Positions 7,164 through 14,995 of a stretch of DNA of 64,000 nt are shown here, piece by piece. The stretch spans positions 559,017-623,016 of the forward strand of contig NZ_JXOJ01000002.1 of NCBI RefSeq assembly GCF_001017125.1. Reading direction: 5' to 3'. The position numbers and the translations under genes are program-made. How positions within the stretch are numbered: position 1 is the first letter of the stretch; each line of letters begins with the position of its first letter. This stretch comes from Methanoculleus sediminis (lineage in GTDB: Archaea; Halobacteriota; Methanomicrobia; Methanomicrobiales; Methanoculleaceae). The notes beneath the pieces are model-generated. The model made no database searches and was not told the origin of the DNA. It saw only the letters and a program-made list of their open reading frames with translations.

Positions 7164-9014
7164 TCAAACACCAAATAAAAATTTTTTAAACTTATCTTCA
7201 GAGCATGCTGTGCCCTTATTCTCCTTCAACATCGCGAGATGCGCTTCATGTTCAATTTTTACTAAATTGAACACGGATTCAAGAGAGTGGAAAGTATACC
7301 CATAATTTTCACGAATTTCTTTCACTAGGTCAATTACAGAGTGATAGTATGAGTGTGCATTCTCCAAGAGTGGCGAGACATATGAGATCTGCTCACCTTT
7401 ATGAGTGATGAGATTTCTAGCCCGATATATCCTTTGCAATTGCCATCTCACCCTTTGATTATGGAGGACGATAGTTTCATGGATCTTACTTGCCGAAGAC
7501 ATTTTCTCCATTAGAGAGTAAATGCGGTTTATGAGCAGGGGATTGCGCCCGATTTTAGCATAAAGCTCATCTCGCAAAGGTTCATTCTTTTCCTTTAGAG
7601 CCACTAGTAAAGCACATTTCTCAAATTTCGAATAGTTAGAGGGCATCTTTGAAAATATCTCATTCAGATCGTTTTCGGACACGTTTAGATATAATGAGCG
7701 AAGAAGATCGTTAACCAACTTTTGAATATATTTACGTCCGAGAAGGGGTTCAAACGCGTCGGCAAACTGTAATATCCGTTGTCTCTGATCCGTTGGAGGA
7801 GGAAGCAAGGTCTCCATAGCGGTCCAGATGTTCATTAACTGATTTTCAGCGGTCTTTGACTGAACCGAACATGCATGTAGGTTTAAGGAGTTATAAATGA
7901 GATAACTCGAAGTACCGTCTGTATTTATGAAAAGAGAGGCCATTTCATCCATAGTATTCTGGAGCTCTTTTAATCCAGTATCCCTAATTTTCATCATTGG
8001 TGATACAGTAGGGGGTGCTACAGGTATCGCACGCCCCCCTTCAGAATATGCTAAACCACGGGACTCCCATAACAATTGTTCTTTATGCGTCTTGTACGTT
8101 ACTAGGTTGCTGATTAAAAAGAAAAACCGTTCTGCAATTAACCTTGCCTGAAATGGATCAAGAGCCTTGATATTCTTAAACTTGATAAATATCTGATTTT
8201 TTCTTCTAGTTCGGATGAATTTAGACTCATATTGAGTCATTTGAGGAGAGATAGGGACTTCATCAAGAATTTCACATTCAGTGCCCAATTTCGTTTGATC
8301 TAAATTCTTGAATTGCTCGTCTACCCTGAATAAGACCTCCCATTCTTTTCGCTTCCCAGAAAACAGGCTTAAAAACCCATTAAGCTGGCTCACAGATTCA
8401 ATCGGCTCATTAGAGAAAAAGAAGCGTCTTGTTTCATGAAAGAGATACTGTTGAGTATACCCTAGAGACTGTAATTCAGAGATAAAAACGCGTGCTAGGA
8501 ACTCAATCTCTTTCTTCCCATTCCCCTCTGCTGTATGCGTTAAAAGATTCTTCTTAACCTCATCCAAATAATATACGTTAAAAATTTGATTTAGCGTCTC
8601 TATCTCAGACAGCACCTTTTTGATTGGAATATTAACTTCTGAATCTTCATCTTTGCTTGATATAGACTTGCTGGACGTTTGAGGTGAAGCCCCTTTTACA
8701 ACCTTGTAACTGTTTAATCTCTCAATTACCTTTGGATATCGTAAACCTAAAATCTCCTTCGCCACAAAATCGTTTTTCAGATCCCATGTTAACTCCTCCA
8801 ATATCGGATTCGCTGCTTTTGGTTGAAGAAAACCAGTCTCAATCTCAGACAAGACATCAAGCAACTCAGCACATAGAGCATGAGTATTAAACACTGGAGC
8901 CTTATAGGAATCAATAGTATAATCGAACAGCATTTCTTCCAAAAGCTGAGCGAAAAAGAGCAAATTATCCAAGTCTGGGTTAGAACTCCAGTTTTCAATT
9001 TGAGGTTTCCGCAT
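7164..9014 (-). CDS. Large protein with C-terminal HEPN-type motif, possible RNase effector
   Basis: 616 aa, mostly helical and without transmembrane segments. Near the C-terminus RNLITH (Arg533-His538) fits the R-x4-6-H motif of HEPN ribonucleases. The surrounding helices (VRWQLQRIYRARNLITHKG, then a long helix after 550) match the usual HEPN layout. The first 450 residues are not recognised; a Ser/Lys/Asp-rich linker lies near 130-145. The ATG is preceded by TATATAAAA about 20 bases upstream, so a leaderless mRNA is possible but the spacing is tight. HEPN proteins in mobile DNA often act in abortive infection or toxin systems. That role here rests on the motif and on the neighbouring DUF3800 and 288-aa genes. 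A regulatory or RNA-binding role is possible. Confidence 0.65.
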   Translation of the reverse strand: MRKPQIENWSSNPDLDNLLFFAQLLEEMLFDYTIDSYKAPVFNTHALCAELLDVLSEIETGFLQPKAANPILEELTWDLKNDFVAKEILGLRYPKVIERLNSYKVVKGASPQTSSKSISSKDEDSEVNIPIKKVLSEIETLNQIFNVYYLDEVKKNLLTHTAEGNGKKEIEFLARVFISELQSLGYTQQYLFHETRRFFFSNEPIESVSQLNGFLSLFSGKRKEWEVLFRVDEQFKNLDQTKLGTECEILDEVPISPQMTQYESKFIRTRRKNQIFIKFKNIKALDPFQARLIAERFFFLISNLVTYKTHKEQLLWESRGLAYSEGGRAIPVAPPTVSPMMKIRDTGLKELQNTMDEMASLFINTDGTSSYLIYNSLNLHACSVQSKTAENQLMNIWTAMETLLPPPTDQRQRILQFADAFEPLLGRKYIQKLVNDLLRSLYLNVSENDLNEIFSKMPSNYSKFEKCALLVALKEKNEPLRDELYAKIGRNPLLINRIYSLMEKMSSASKIHETIVLHNQRVRWQLQRIYRARNLITHKGEQISYVSPLLENAHSYYHSVIDLVKEIRENYGYTFHSLESVFNLVKIEHEAHLAMLKENKGTACSEDKFKKFLFGV

Positions 9015-9241
9015 GTGAGAGCACGAATTTTATATAGCTCTGTTAGAGTATATAAAGCATCGTTTTCGGGTGTGAAGCCCTAAAGCGCTGTATTAATTTA
9101 ATCAACTGCCTTAAACGAGCGAGACTGACCTCACATAACAGACTTACACAAGTTCTCATAACTTACTCTTCAACTTGTTGTGATAGATCAAATTAACGAT
9201 CTAAGATACCGCAACAAGGAAGAAACTATGTAGAGGCTAGT
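9015..9241. other. Short AT-rich gap upstream of the HEPN gene
   Basis: Non-coding 227 bases holding a minus-strand TATA-like sequence at about 9026-9038. I see no RNA gene or repeat here. Confidence 0.5.
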
Positions 9242-10297
9242 TTAAAACCAGTTCGAAAGATCGCTCTGATCAGGGTCACTCACTACGATGGGCCTCTCAT
9301 AATAGAAATAATCTCTTTCAAGAGGTTGATCCTCGGTAAGATGATCAAAGTCAAACCTTTGTTGTAGTCTATCGATATCCATCTTTTCACAGGGGAAAAA
9401 AGTGACTTGATACGTTCGATAATAGTAACTTTGATAGTAACTCCCGATCATTGCACCGTGAGACTCATGTTTCCGGCGGTCCAGTAACGTCTCCAAGGTA
9501 GGTTTGAATAGGTAGCCGATCTTTCTCTTTTGATACTTTCTTTTCGGATCGCTATGGAGACACGAATAAACCGCTCCAAGAAGGATATCCACAAGTTGGA
9601 TAAACTGTGATTCATCCATGTTGCTTTTCCTATGGTCAGAATTGATGAACTCTATCTCATAATCAAGAATTGTGATGTGCTCAGTTCGAATGTTTATTTT
9701 GTAAATCGAATGCCATGGGCAATACTTATGATTCTTTTGGCTCCCGTCATCATGATAGATCTTATGGATTGCAATAGTCCCATAATTCTTGAAAAAGTAT
9801 TTTAGTCCACCCAACAGCGCCGTTCTGTAGAAACGGTTATAGATCGTCAATACTCGATCAGAATCCGTGCCAAATTGATCGAGGTTCAATTTTGTGAGAT
9901 TGATACCCAGAATGTTGAAAAAAACCTTTTTACTCCTTGCACATGCACTTGACGATATGTATTCAATCCATCGGCATGCAATCTTAAATCTAGTATCTAA
10001 CTTGTGGATCTCTTTGTAATGGACTTCAGTGTTATTTTTATCATGAAACCCACACATGTGTGAGCATTCATGCTCTGTATCCGACCAATCTTCATACTTC
10101 AAGCATCGATAATTCTTTAGAATCTGTAGGCAGGACTCCTTTTCACTAAGTGGGATGAACAGCACACCAATGTAAACCCACTTACTGTGATCTCGTGGAT
10201 CGATGACTTCAAAGATTTCGTCGGAATAAACTTCGAGATCAAGTCGTTCGTATCTCTTATCAGCACTATCCTGCGGATCAAATACCTCTAATAGCAA
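9242..10297 (-). CDS. DUF3800-like protein (RNase H-like fold)
   Basis: 351 aa. The first strand and acidic pair VYSDE (Asp26, Glu27), the strand VYIGVLFIPL, the IYHDDGSQKN turn (Asp183/184) and the C-terminal helix FIQLVDILLGAVY (Asp237) follow the DUF3800 pattern, a presumed metal-dependent nuclease-like fold common in mobile and defence loci. No ATG exists near the N-terminus. TTG 10297 is chosen because AGTGATC, close to the archaeal ribosome-site consensus, lies just before it and an in-frame stop follows a few codons further upstream. Same strand as the HEPN gene but 227 bases upstream of it. Its substrate is unknown. Confidence 0.72.
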   Translation of the reverse strand: MLLEVFDPQDSADKRYERLDLEVYSDEIFEVIDPRDHSKWVYIGVLFIPLSEKESCLQILKNYRCLKYEDWSDTEHECSHMCGFHDKNNTEVHYKEIHKLDTRFKIACRWIEYISSSACARSKKVFFNILGINLTKLNLDQFGTDSDRVLTIYNRFYRTALLGGLKYFFKNYGTIAIHKIYHDDGSQKNHKYCPWHSIYKINIRTEHITILDYEIEFINSDHRKSNMDESQFIQLVDILLGAVYSCLHSDPKRKYQKRKIGYLFKPTLETLLDRRKHESHGAMIGSYYQSYYYRTYQVTFFPCEKMDIDRLQQRFDFDHLTEDQPLERDYFYYERPIVVSDPDQSDLSNWF

Positions 10298-10492
10298 AGG
10301 ATCACTTGTTAATGATTAATAGATGGGGTATTTAATGTTTTTATTTCTGATGTCTACACGGCAATTACATCTAATAGAAACAAACGATTTAACAAACGGG
10401 AAACGCGTAATCGTAGAGGAGGAAATTCAACATGTTTATCTATTAAGTTACACACCATATGTGCTTACATTAATCGGAGCTGTGCGTTCTTT

Positions 10493-11359
10493 ATGGAAGG
10501 ACGAAGATATTATTCTGTCAGAAAAGGCATAAATCAAGGCGAACTGGATTTTGACTTGAATTTGTTAAAAAGAGCCTTTAATTCAATATATTCTGATTTC
10601 AACAATAAATATTACTTCCAAAAGGCATTCGGGTACAAGTGTGTTGATGATGGCACCGTGCCTGGAACAACAGGCAGTGACATAGAAATCTTCTTTCTAA
10701 GAAAGTTGCTGAAACCAAATCTTTGGCCAATTGGAAAGATGATAGACAATTACTCTGAGGATGATTTGTTCGATGTCATTGAATTGTTGTATGACCTAAT
10801 TGCAAAGCCTCTCGTGGGGTATGAGCACAAGTGGAACAACTGCGGATGGCATTATCAGACCTTTGATGACGAAACTGGACAATCAGAATTCAGGAAAGAA
10901 ATTAATGAGATCCTACGAAGTTACCGTGAAGGATATGAACTGTCTGCAAGTGGTGAAATCCTTTTAATTGGTGACAAAGGACTAGAGGACTTACATCAGG
11001 AAGAGGTGCCTGAGTTCGATCCAGACAACATTGACGAAAGGTTAAAGCAAGCAGTATTAAAATTCCGCCGATACAAATCATCAGATGAAGAAAAGAGGGA
11101 AGCCGTTCGCACTCTTGCTGACATCTTGGAATATTTAAGGGACAAGCTGGGTAAACATGGGACATATCTATTGAGCAAAGATGAAGATGCTCTCTTCAAT
11201 ATCGCCAATAATTTTGGGATTCGTCATCATAATCTCCGCCAACAGACCAACTACGATGCCACCACATGGCTGCCGTGGATGTTTTACATTTACCTTGCAT
11301 CCATCCACCTGTCAATCCGATTGATTCAGCGAGCCAACAGTGAAGCGGACGAAGACTAA
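10493..11359 (+). CDS. 288-aa protein of a widespread unnamed family, possibly HEPN-like
   Basis: Soluble protein, 288 aa. N-terminal part reads RYYSVRKGIN and contains the FGYKCVDDGTVPG and NLWPIGKM segments. The C-terminal helical part carries NNFGIRHHN (Arg244, His245, His246) followed by an aromatic helix pair (WLPWMFYIYLASIHLSIRL). From memory this arrangement occurs in a common bacterial and archaeal family often found in accessory regions; I cannot name it with certainty. The RHHN turn before the last helices resembles the Arg/His site of HEPN-like folds, which is inference. Transcribed away from the DUF3800 gene, with a 195-base divergent gap that should contain both promoters. Confidence 0.6.
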   Translation: MEGRRYYSVRKGINQGELDFDLNLLKRAFNSIYSDFNNKYYFQKAFGYKCVDDGTVPGTTGSDIEIFFLRKLLKPNLWPIGKMIDNYSEDDLFDVIELLYDLIAKPLVGYEHKWNNCGWHYQTFDDETGQSEFRKEINEILRSYREGYELSASGEILLIGDKGLEDLHQEEVPEFDPDNIDERLKQAVLKFRRYKSSDEEKREAVRTLADILEYLRDKLGKHGTYLLSKDEDALFNIANNFGIRHHNLRQQTNYDATTWLPWMFYIYLASIHLSIRLIQRANSEADED

Positions 11360-11393
11360 ACCCGCTCTACTTTCTCTGCCCCTGGGCGTGAAA

Positions 11394-11621
11394 TTAACAC
11401 TCTTTAAGTTCGAATTTTGTTGACCACATTCCACTTTTTATAATGCCAAGTAATATACTTGGCACCTTGCGGTTACAACTTTTTGCGGAGACAAAAATTC
11501 GATTTTCGTCGGTAAAGCGGTCTGTCAGGGGTACAACTTGGCTATTCCAATCCGCTTCGGAATTTGTGAAATGCTGAAGTTGAGCGACCCTCTTAAAATG
11601 CGCTAATATCCTTGAAGTCAT
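11394..11621 (-). CDS. Possible small basic protein, divergent from the acidic-tail gene
   Basis: A 75-aa frame with protein-like composition and no recognised family. It points away from the acidic-tail gene at 11684; the shared 60-base gap contains an AT-rich box (11651-11663) that could serve both strands. There is no good ribosome site. Opposite charge and divergent arrangement with its neighbour are the only hints of partnership. Confidence 0.35.
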   Translation of the reverse strand: MTSRILAHFKRVAQLQHFTNSEADWNSQVVPLTDRFTDENRIFVSAKSCNRKVPSILLGIIKSGMWSTKFELKEC

Positions 11622-11650
11622 CCTTATTCGACCACATGTATTAGAAAGTA

Positions 11651-11663
11651 TTATATATTATAT
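11651..11663 (+). promoter_or_regulatory. TATA box for the acidic-tail gene (leaderless)
   Basis: TTATATATTATAT, centre about 27 bases before ATG 11684, which places the transcription start at the start codon. Confidence 0.6.
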
Positions 11664-11683
11664 ACAACATAATAATATATTGT

Positions 11684-12139
11684 ATGTTAAATAAAAATAT
11701 TAAGGCTGCCTTTGGCAGTCATATGGCTTTAGAGGCTCCTGATGAGGAGTGTGAAAGATGTACGAAGATGGGGATAATTCATCAGTATGAGGATGAAGCG
11801 AACGTTGATCGGGTGAGCCAAGCATATAGACAAGTAATTAATGAGATTGAGCGTGGAAAAGAGCGCTCTGGCCAGCGCTTCTGCAATTATCTGTCTACTC
11901 CTCCCATTGAATTCTTAAAGACTCAGTGTGAAAACGTTATCGATGAGAAGGGGCGGAAATACTCTGTATCTGGCTTGATAGACGATCTTCTGTTCTACAT
12001 GATTACTGATCCAAACCGATGGTACACATTTATGGACGAGTACTATATGGACATAGACGAGTTCGATGACGATATAGATGAATTTGATGAGCTGGATGAA
12101 GATGAAGATGATTTAGACCTCTTTGATGAGGAGGACTGA
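11684..12139 (+). CDS. Unknown protein with an extremely acidic C-terminal tail
   Basis: 151 aa. Residues 1-115 are mixed, with Cys-x2-Cys at 23-26 (CERC) and a helical segment GLIDDLLFYMITDPNRWY. From about 116 to the end roughly two thirds of residues are Asp or Glu (IDEFDDDIDEFDELDEDED and on). The start is supported by a TATA box at leaderless spacing. Long acidic tails occur in DNA-mimic anti-restriction proteins, histone or polymerase chaperones and some antitoxins; which applies here is unknown. No family recognised. Confidence 0.7.
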   Translation: MLNKNIKAAFGSHMALEAPDEECERCTKMGIIHQYEDEANVDRVSQAYRQVINEIERGKERSGQRFCNYLSTPPIEFLKTQCENVIDEKGRKYSVSGLIDDLLFYMITDPNRWYTFMDEYYMDIDEFDDDIDEFDELDEDEDDLDLFDEED

Positions 12140-12453
12140 GTAGTGTTAAAGGTCAGTTGCACAAAACGAAGTCATAATCCGTTTAAGCGGAAAGTGACAC
12201 CAAGTGATGCGTTGCAGTGCAGTCCAAAGCTCTTACAAAAGCCAAGATCTACCGTAAGTCATTCTCGCTGCCATTAATATTGAAATGAAATCGAAATGAA
12301 AAAGATAATCCCGAACTAAACAGAACCAAATTGACCCTCTCTTCTGAGCACACCTCTCCGGGCTGTCAGCATGTGACAACTCGTATATCTGCATAAATTT
12401 TTCCGTGGCCAACGCACCATCAAGACCACATAAGCAGGCCGTACTCAACTTAA
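12140..12453. other. Gap of 314 bases after the acidic-tail gene
   Basis: Lies between two convergent genes. A minus-strand frame of 74 codons (12233-12457) begins with an ATGA overlap at the end of the lipoprotein gene, but its composition is unconvincing. No terminator or repeat is evident. Confidence 0.4.
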
Positions 12454-13434
12454 TCATGAAATCAAGGCGACAATCTGATTGCTAATCCGCGTGAGTGCGG
12501 CGTTTTCTGCATTTATTGTATTAGTAATCTGGTTCAGTTCGCCTAGTAAAGAGGAAACACGCATCGCTTGTGCCGTCATCTGGGATTGATATGACTGTGA
12601 CGATGTTGAGACAGGCTGTCCCATATAGTAGGTGTTCCAATAATTAACCATATCACTGTAGTATGCAGATTCACGGTTGTAATCAGCCGCCTTAACGTTA
12701 TATTGGTCATATAAGGTATTGCAGTATGAAACCTTATTACTATAATCTCGAATTAGGTTTAGATACTCCTTGAAGTCCTTTGGGGTATCAAAGAAAACCG
12801 CCCTGTAGTAGTTACTATTAGCGTCACCATAGACGAGGTAACCTCCAGTAGTTTCTAATGCCACCCACTGACTGGGATCAACTTCAGCTAGTACCCACGC
12901 ATGGTTCCAATCAGACCAGCCTGAATTGGCACGCTCGATGTTTCCAACAGCAATTTTTGCATTTATGCCCGCTGTCTCCACCATATTCCAGACATCAATT
13001 GCCATATCAGCGCAAACAAAGAGGTCTACCATACTGTAGGTATGTGTATTGTGATAGTCTTCGACAATTTGTTCTAACCGTTGTACCTTGCTATCGCTTG
13101 TGTAAGCTCTCACTCCTCCCACGTTAGTCGAACTAGCGATGGTATCAGAGGCTGTGTTTTTAGACAAAGCCGTAGAAACGACTACCGATTCACCAGATCC
13201 AACTGTGACTTCACCTTTCCAAGTAATGTAGTCTGGATGCCGAAGCTCGATTGAATGAACGCCTACAGAAACATCACTAATACTACAAGGCGTCGAGCCG
13301 TGATATTCGGAATCGAGATAGACTTCCGCGCCATTCGGCTCTGACGAAACTGTAATCAACGAAGGACTAACACTGGTGCACCCACACGAGGCAATTAACG
13401 TTAGCAAAACCACTATGCAGATTACAGATCTCAT
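12454..13434 (-). CDS. Lipoprotein with PEGA domain and transglutaminase-like domain
   Basis: Predicted exported lipoprotein of 326 aa. Signal sequence MRSVICIVVLLTLIAS, lipobox Cys17 or Cys19. A PEGA domain at about 27-75 (SSEPNGAEVYLDSEYHG), a surface-exposed small beta domain common in archaea. A transglutaminase-like region with Cys141 (FVCADMAIDVWN), His178 (WNHAWVLAEVD) and an acidic residue near 186-194. The last 90 residues are helical and Ser/Gln/Tyr-rich. ATG 13434 is chosen because ATAATATAAAG at 13455-13465 on this strand gives leaderless spacing. A chromosomal-style surface protein is unusual in such a small element. It could alter the host envelope, for example by receptor masking, but this is inference. 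Confidence 0.72.
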   Translation of the reverse strand: MRSVICIVVLLTLIASCGCTSVSPSLITVSSEPNGAEVYLDSEYHGSTPCSISDVSVGVHSIELRHPDYITWKGEVTVGSGESVVVSTALSKNTASDTIASSTNVGGVRAYTSDSKVQRLEQIVEDYHNTHTYSMVDLFVCADMAIDVWNMVETAGINAKIAVGNIERANSGWSDWNHAWVLAEVDPSQWVALETTGGYLVYGDANSNYYRAVFFDTPKDFKEYLNLIRDYSNKVSYCNTLYDQYNVKAADYNRESAYYSDMVNYWNTYYMGQPVSTSSQSYQSQMTAQAMRVSSLLGELNQITNTINAENAALTRISNQIVALIS

Positions 13435-13445
13435 GAGCAAACTAA

Positions 13446-13631
13446 TTAGAGTGCCTTTATATTATCCTTTGGAATTGGGTGCTGTGTTGCATAAACCTTG
13501 AAATCCATATAACTTTCAGTGAGAGCCCAATCAAGATAAGTGAACTTATACTGGAAGATCTGATAACCAGTAGGCATTAGGTTTTGGGTATTTTGAAGCG
13601 TCGCACTGCTATTTACATACACCACAGACAT
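13446..13631 (-). CDS. Doubtful small protein upstream of the lipoprotein
   Basis: A 61-aa frame with aromatic-rich sequence (YQIFQYKFTYLDWALTESYM). It ends 11 bases before the lipoprotein start. No ribosome site is visible, and the lipoprotein's own TATA box lies inside its 3' end. It also contains the second 17-bp repeat copy (13471-13487). It may be non-coding. Confidence 0.25.
   Translation of the reverse strand: MSVVYVNSSATLQNTQNLMPTGYQIFQYKFTYLDWALTESYMDFKVYATQHPIPKDNIKAL
13455..13465 (-). promoter_or_regulatory. TATA box of the lipoprotein gene
   Basis: Minus-strand ATAATATAAAG centred 26 bases before ATG 13434; a leaderless transcript is expected. Confidence 0.55.
13471..13487 (+). 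repeat. 17-bp element repeat, copy 2
   Basis: Exact match of GGAATTGGGTGCTGTGT with 6937-6953, same orientation, upstream of the lipoprotein gene. Confidence 0.5.
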
Positions 13632-13663
13632 TCTTTATTACGAATCGCCCTGACTCACTTATC

Positions 13664-13855
13664 ATGGTACGTTCTAAGTCTGATTCAAAGGGATCTCTAT
13701 TTAGAATATTTGGAGTTGGAATTATCCTCTGTTCGTTCGGCATAGTTTTGCTTGCTGATGATTGGTTTTATGACGATTGGCTTGGTTTCGCACTAATCCT
13801 TATAGGTGCTGCGATAATCGTAGTTTCATTATTGCTCTTCTTTGCCAAACACTGA
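13664..13855 (+). CDS. Small two-helix membrane protein
   Basis: 63 aa: a basic N-terminus (MVRSKSDSKG), two hydrophobic segments (about 13-31 and 39-59) separated by the acidic turn ADDWFYDDW. Typical of small membrane proteins of unknown role. It overlaps the 3' end of the integrase gene by 88 bases on the opposite strand. No clear ribosome site; possibly leaderless. Confidence 0.5.
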   Translation: MVRSKSDSKGSLFRIFGVGIILCSFGIVLLADDWFYDDWLGFALILIGAAIIVVSLLLFFAKH

Positions 13856-14995
13856 TTACTGTCATTTTTCAAATATGGAGGGATCTCCATTCTCACACTG
13901 ATAATCGATTCCAAGACAGGTGGAACAAGGCGTGTGTCTGCCCAGTACTTCATGTACGCCTGATAGACGAATTCGGGCAGTGGGTGCTTATAATGGCCCC
14001 AATCAACACCACTGACACCATGTGTGAGGATATATGCTCGGTTACTCTGATCCCACTGTATGATATCACCATATTGTTCAGCGAATTTCCGCGTATCTGA
14101 ACTGACAAAGTGTTTTCCTGTCCTAGACAAGGTGACTTTGTTCCGCTTTATCCACTGCTGATAACTCATGTAATGGAACAGTCGCTCCCCATCATCCCTG
14201 TGAAGTATCAATTGTTCAAGGATAGGGCGTAGATCAGGATGAATTGGCACATAGTGCTCCATTCTGATTTTATCCTGATCAGGTGCAACCTGTAAAACAG
14301 GTACCTCACTGTGAAGAGCCATCCGTGCTTGGCCGACAGTCAGTTTATCGATGGTTGCCTCAACACGCTGCCCTGTATATGCACCAAATAGGACAATCCC
14401 CACATGGTTCATGAATTTAGTATAGTCCAATTCTCCCTTTTGATACGCATTTGTAATATGCACGACAACGTTTTCAATGTCTTCTCGTGTCACAATGCGG
14501 GAGGTAATGGTTTTCCGTTCCTTGAGATACTTCGGCGGTTCGAGGAAGAGGGTGAATTGCTGATAGCGGGAATCGAGTTTAAGACGTGAAAGGTGCTTCA
14601 GGTACGATCGAACGAAGTTTAAGACTTTATTCCAAGAATCTTTGCTTTTGTATTTCTCAAGGATGTTTTGATAGAGGCTGTTCAAGACCTTCTGGCTGAT
14701 AACCCCCTTGCTGAAGTCCCAGAACATCTGAGATGCGCGTTGTATCCAATCCTGTGATTTCGGGGACAGTTTATAAAGGCGGGTACTTGTGTATTGGGTC
14801 AGTTCCACCTCCAAGTATCGCAATTCAAGTGTTGCTAAGCTTGGTTGCGATTGTTCACCATGTGGGTATCCTCTGTAACTCCAGTCATCACCAAGTAAGC
14901 ATGTAGCGTCCGGTCGATGCACTTGGGGCTCGTGGTCTAGCTGGTCAGGAGCCTTCACACGGCGGAGGTCTCGAGTTCGAATCTCGACGAGCCCA
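13768..14995 (-). CDS. Split tyrosine integrase, catalytic part (joined to attR)
   Basis: Catalytic portion of the element's site-specific recombinase. After the att core (GLVEIRTRDLRRVK), residues APDQLDHEPQVHRPD are encoded by a tRNA-derived stretch. A helical core-binding region follows, then the catalytic domain: first Arg in GAYTGQRVEAT, KIRMEHYVPIHPDLRP, SDTRKFAEQYGD as the HxxR equivalent, LTHGVSGVDWGHYKH, and the probable nucleophile Tyr in FVYQAYMKYW. It resembles archaeal virus and plasmid integrases. No start of its own is expected here; the frame only continues into flanking DNA to ATG 15048. With the part at 569 it forms a gene of about 524 codons in the circle. Confidence 0.85.
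14910..14950 (+). repeat. Element-borne copy of tRNA-Gly 3' end and tRNA-Val 5' half
   Basis: 12 bp (14910-14921) match the end of tRNA-Gly and 22 bp (14924-14945) match the start of tRNA-Val (147-168), with a CT in place of the single-base spacer step. Then CAGGA stands where the true tRNA has nine bases (169-177). Together with the att core this makes a near-complete but broken tRNA-Val, all inside the integrase reading frame. Confidence 0.85.

Larger units (their letters stand above)
178..14995. mobile_element. Integrated element with split tyrosine integrase, PrimPol-helicase and possible defence cargo
   Basis: Bounded by exact 45-bp repeats in a tRNA-Val gene, giving a circle of about 14.77 kb. 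The DNA is clearly AT-richer than the chromosome after 17 kb. Contents in order: integrase N-terminal part, replication operon (844-6571), AT-rich gap with palindromes, HEPN-motif protein, DUF3800 protein, possible HEPN-like protein, acidic-tail protein, lipoprotein, small membrane protein, integrase catalytic part. The integrase layout is that of the SSV-type archaeal integrases, where integration splits the gene. No capsid, terminase, conjugation or partition gene was recognised, so it is better described as an integrative plasmid or plasmid-like element than as a complete virus. Confidence 0.88.

Noticed and set aside
10323-10532. 69-codon plus-strand frame upstream of the 288-aa gene
   Set aside because: It overlaps the start of that gene in another frame, has no ribosome site and no recognisable sequence; it is probably leader DNA.
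12233-12457. 74-codon frame overlapping the lipoprotein stop by ATGA
   Set aside because: The overlap is attractive, but composition is irregular and no family is seen. Mentioned only in the gap entry.
14926-14995. A second functional tRNA-Val at the right end
   Set aside because: Four bases are missing between the D-arm and anticodon stem, so the cloverleaf cannot form properly. It is explained as attP-borne tRNA-like sequence.
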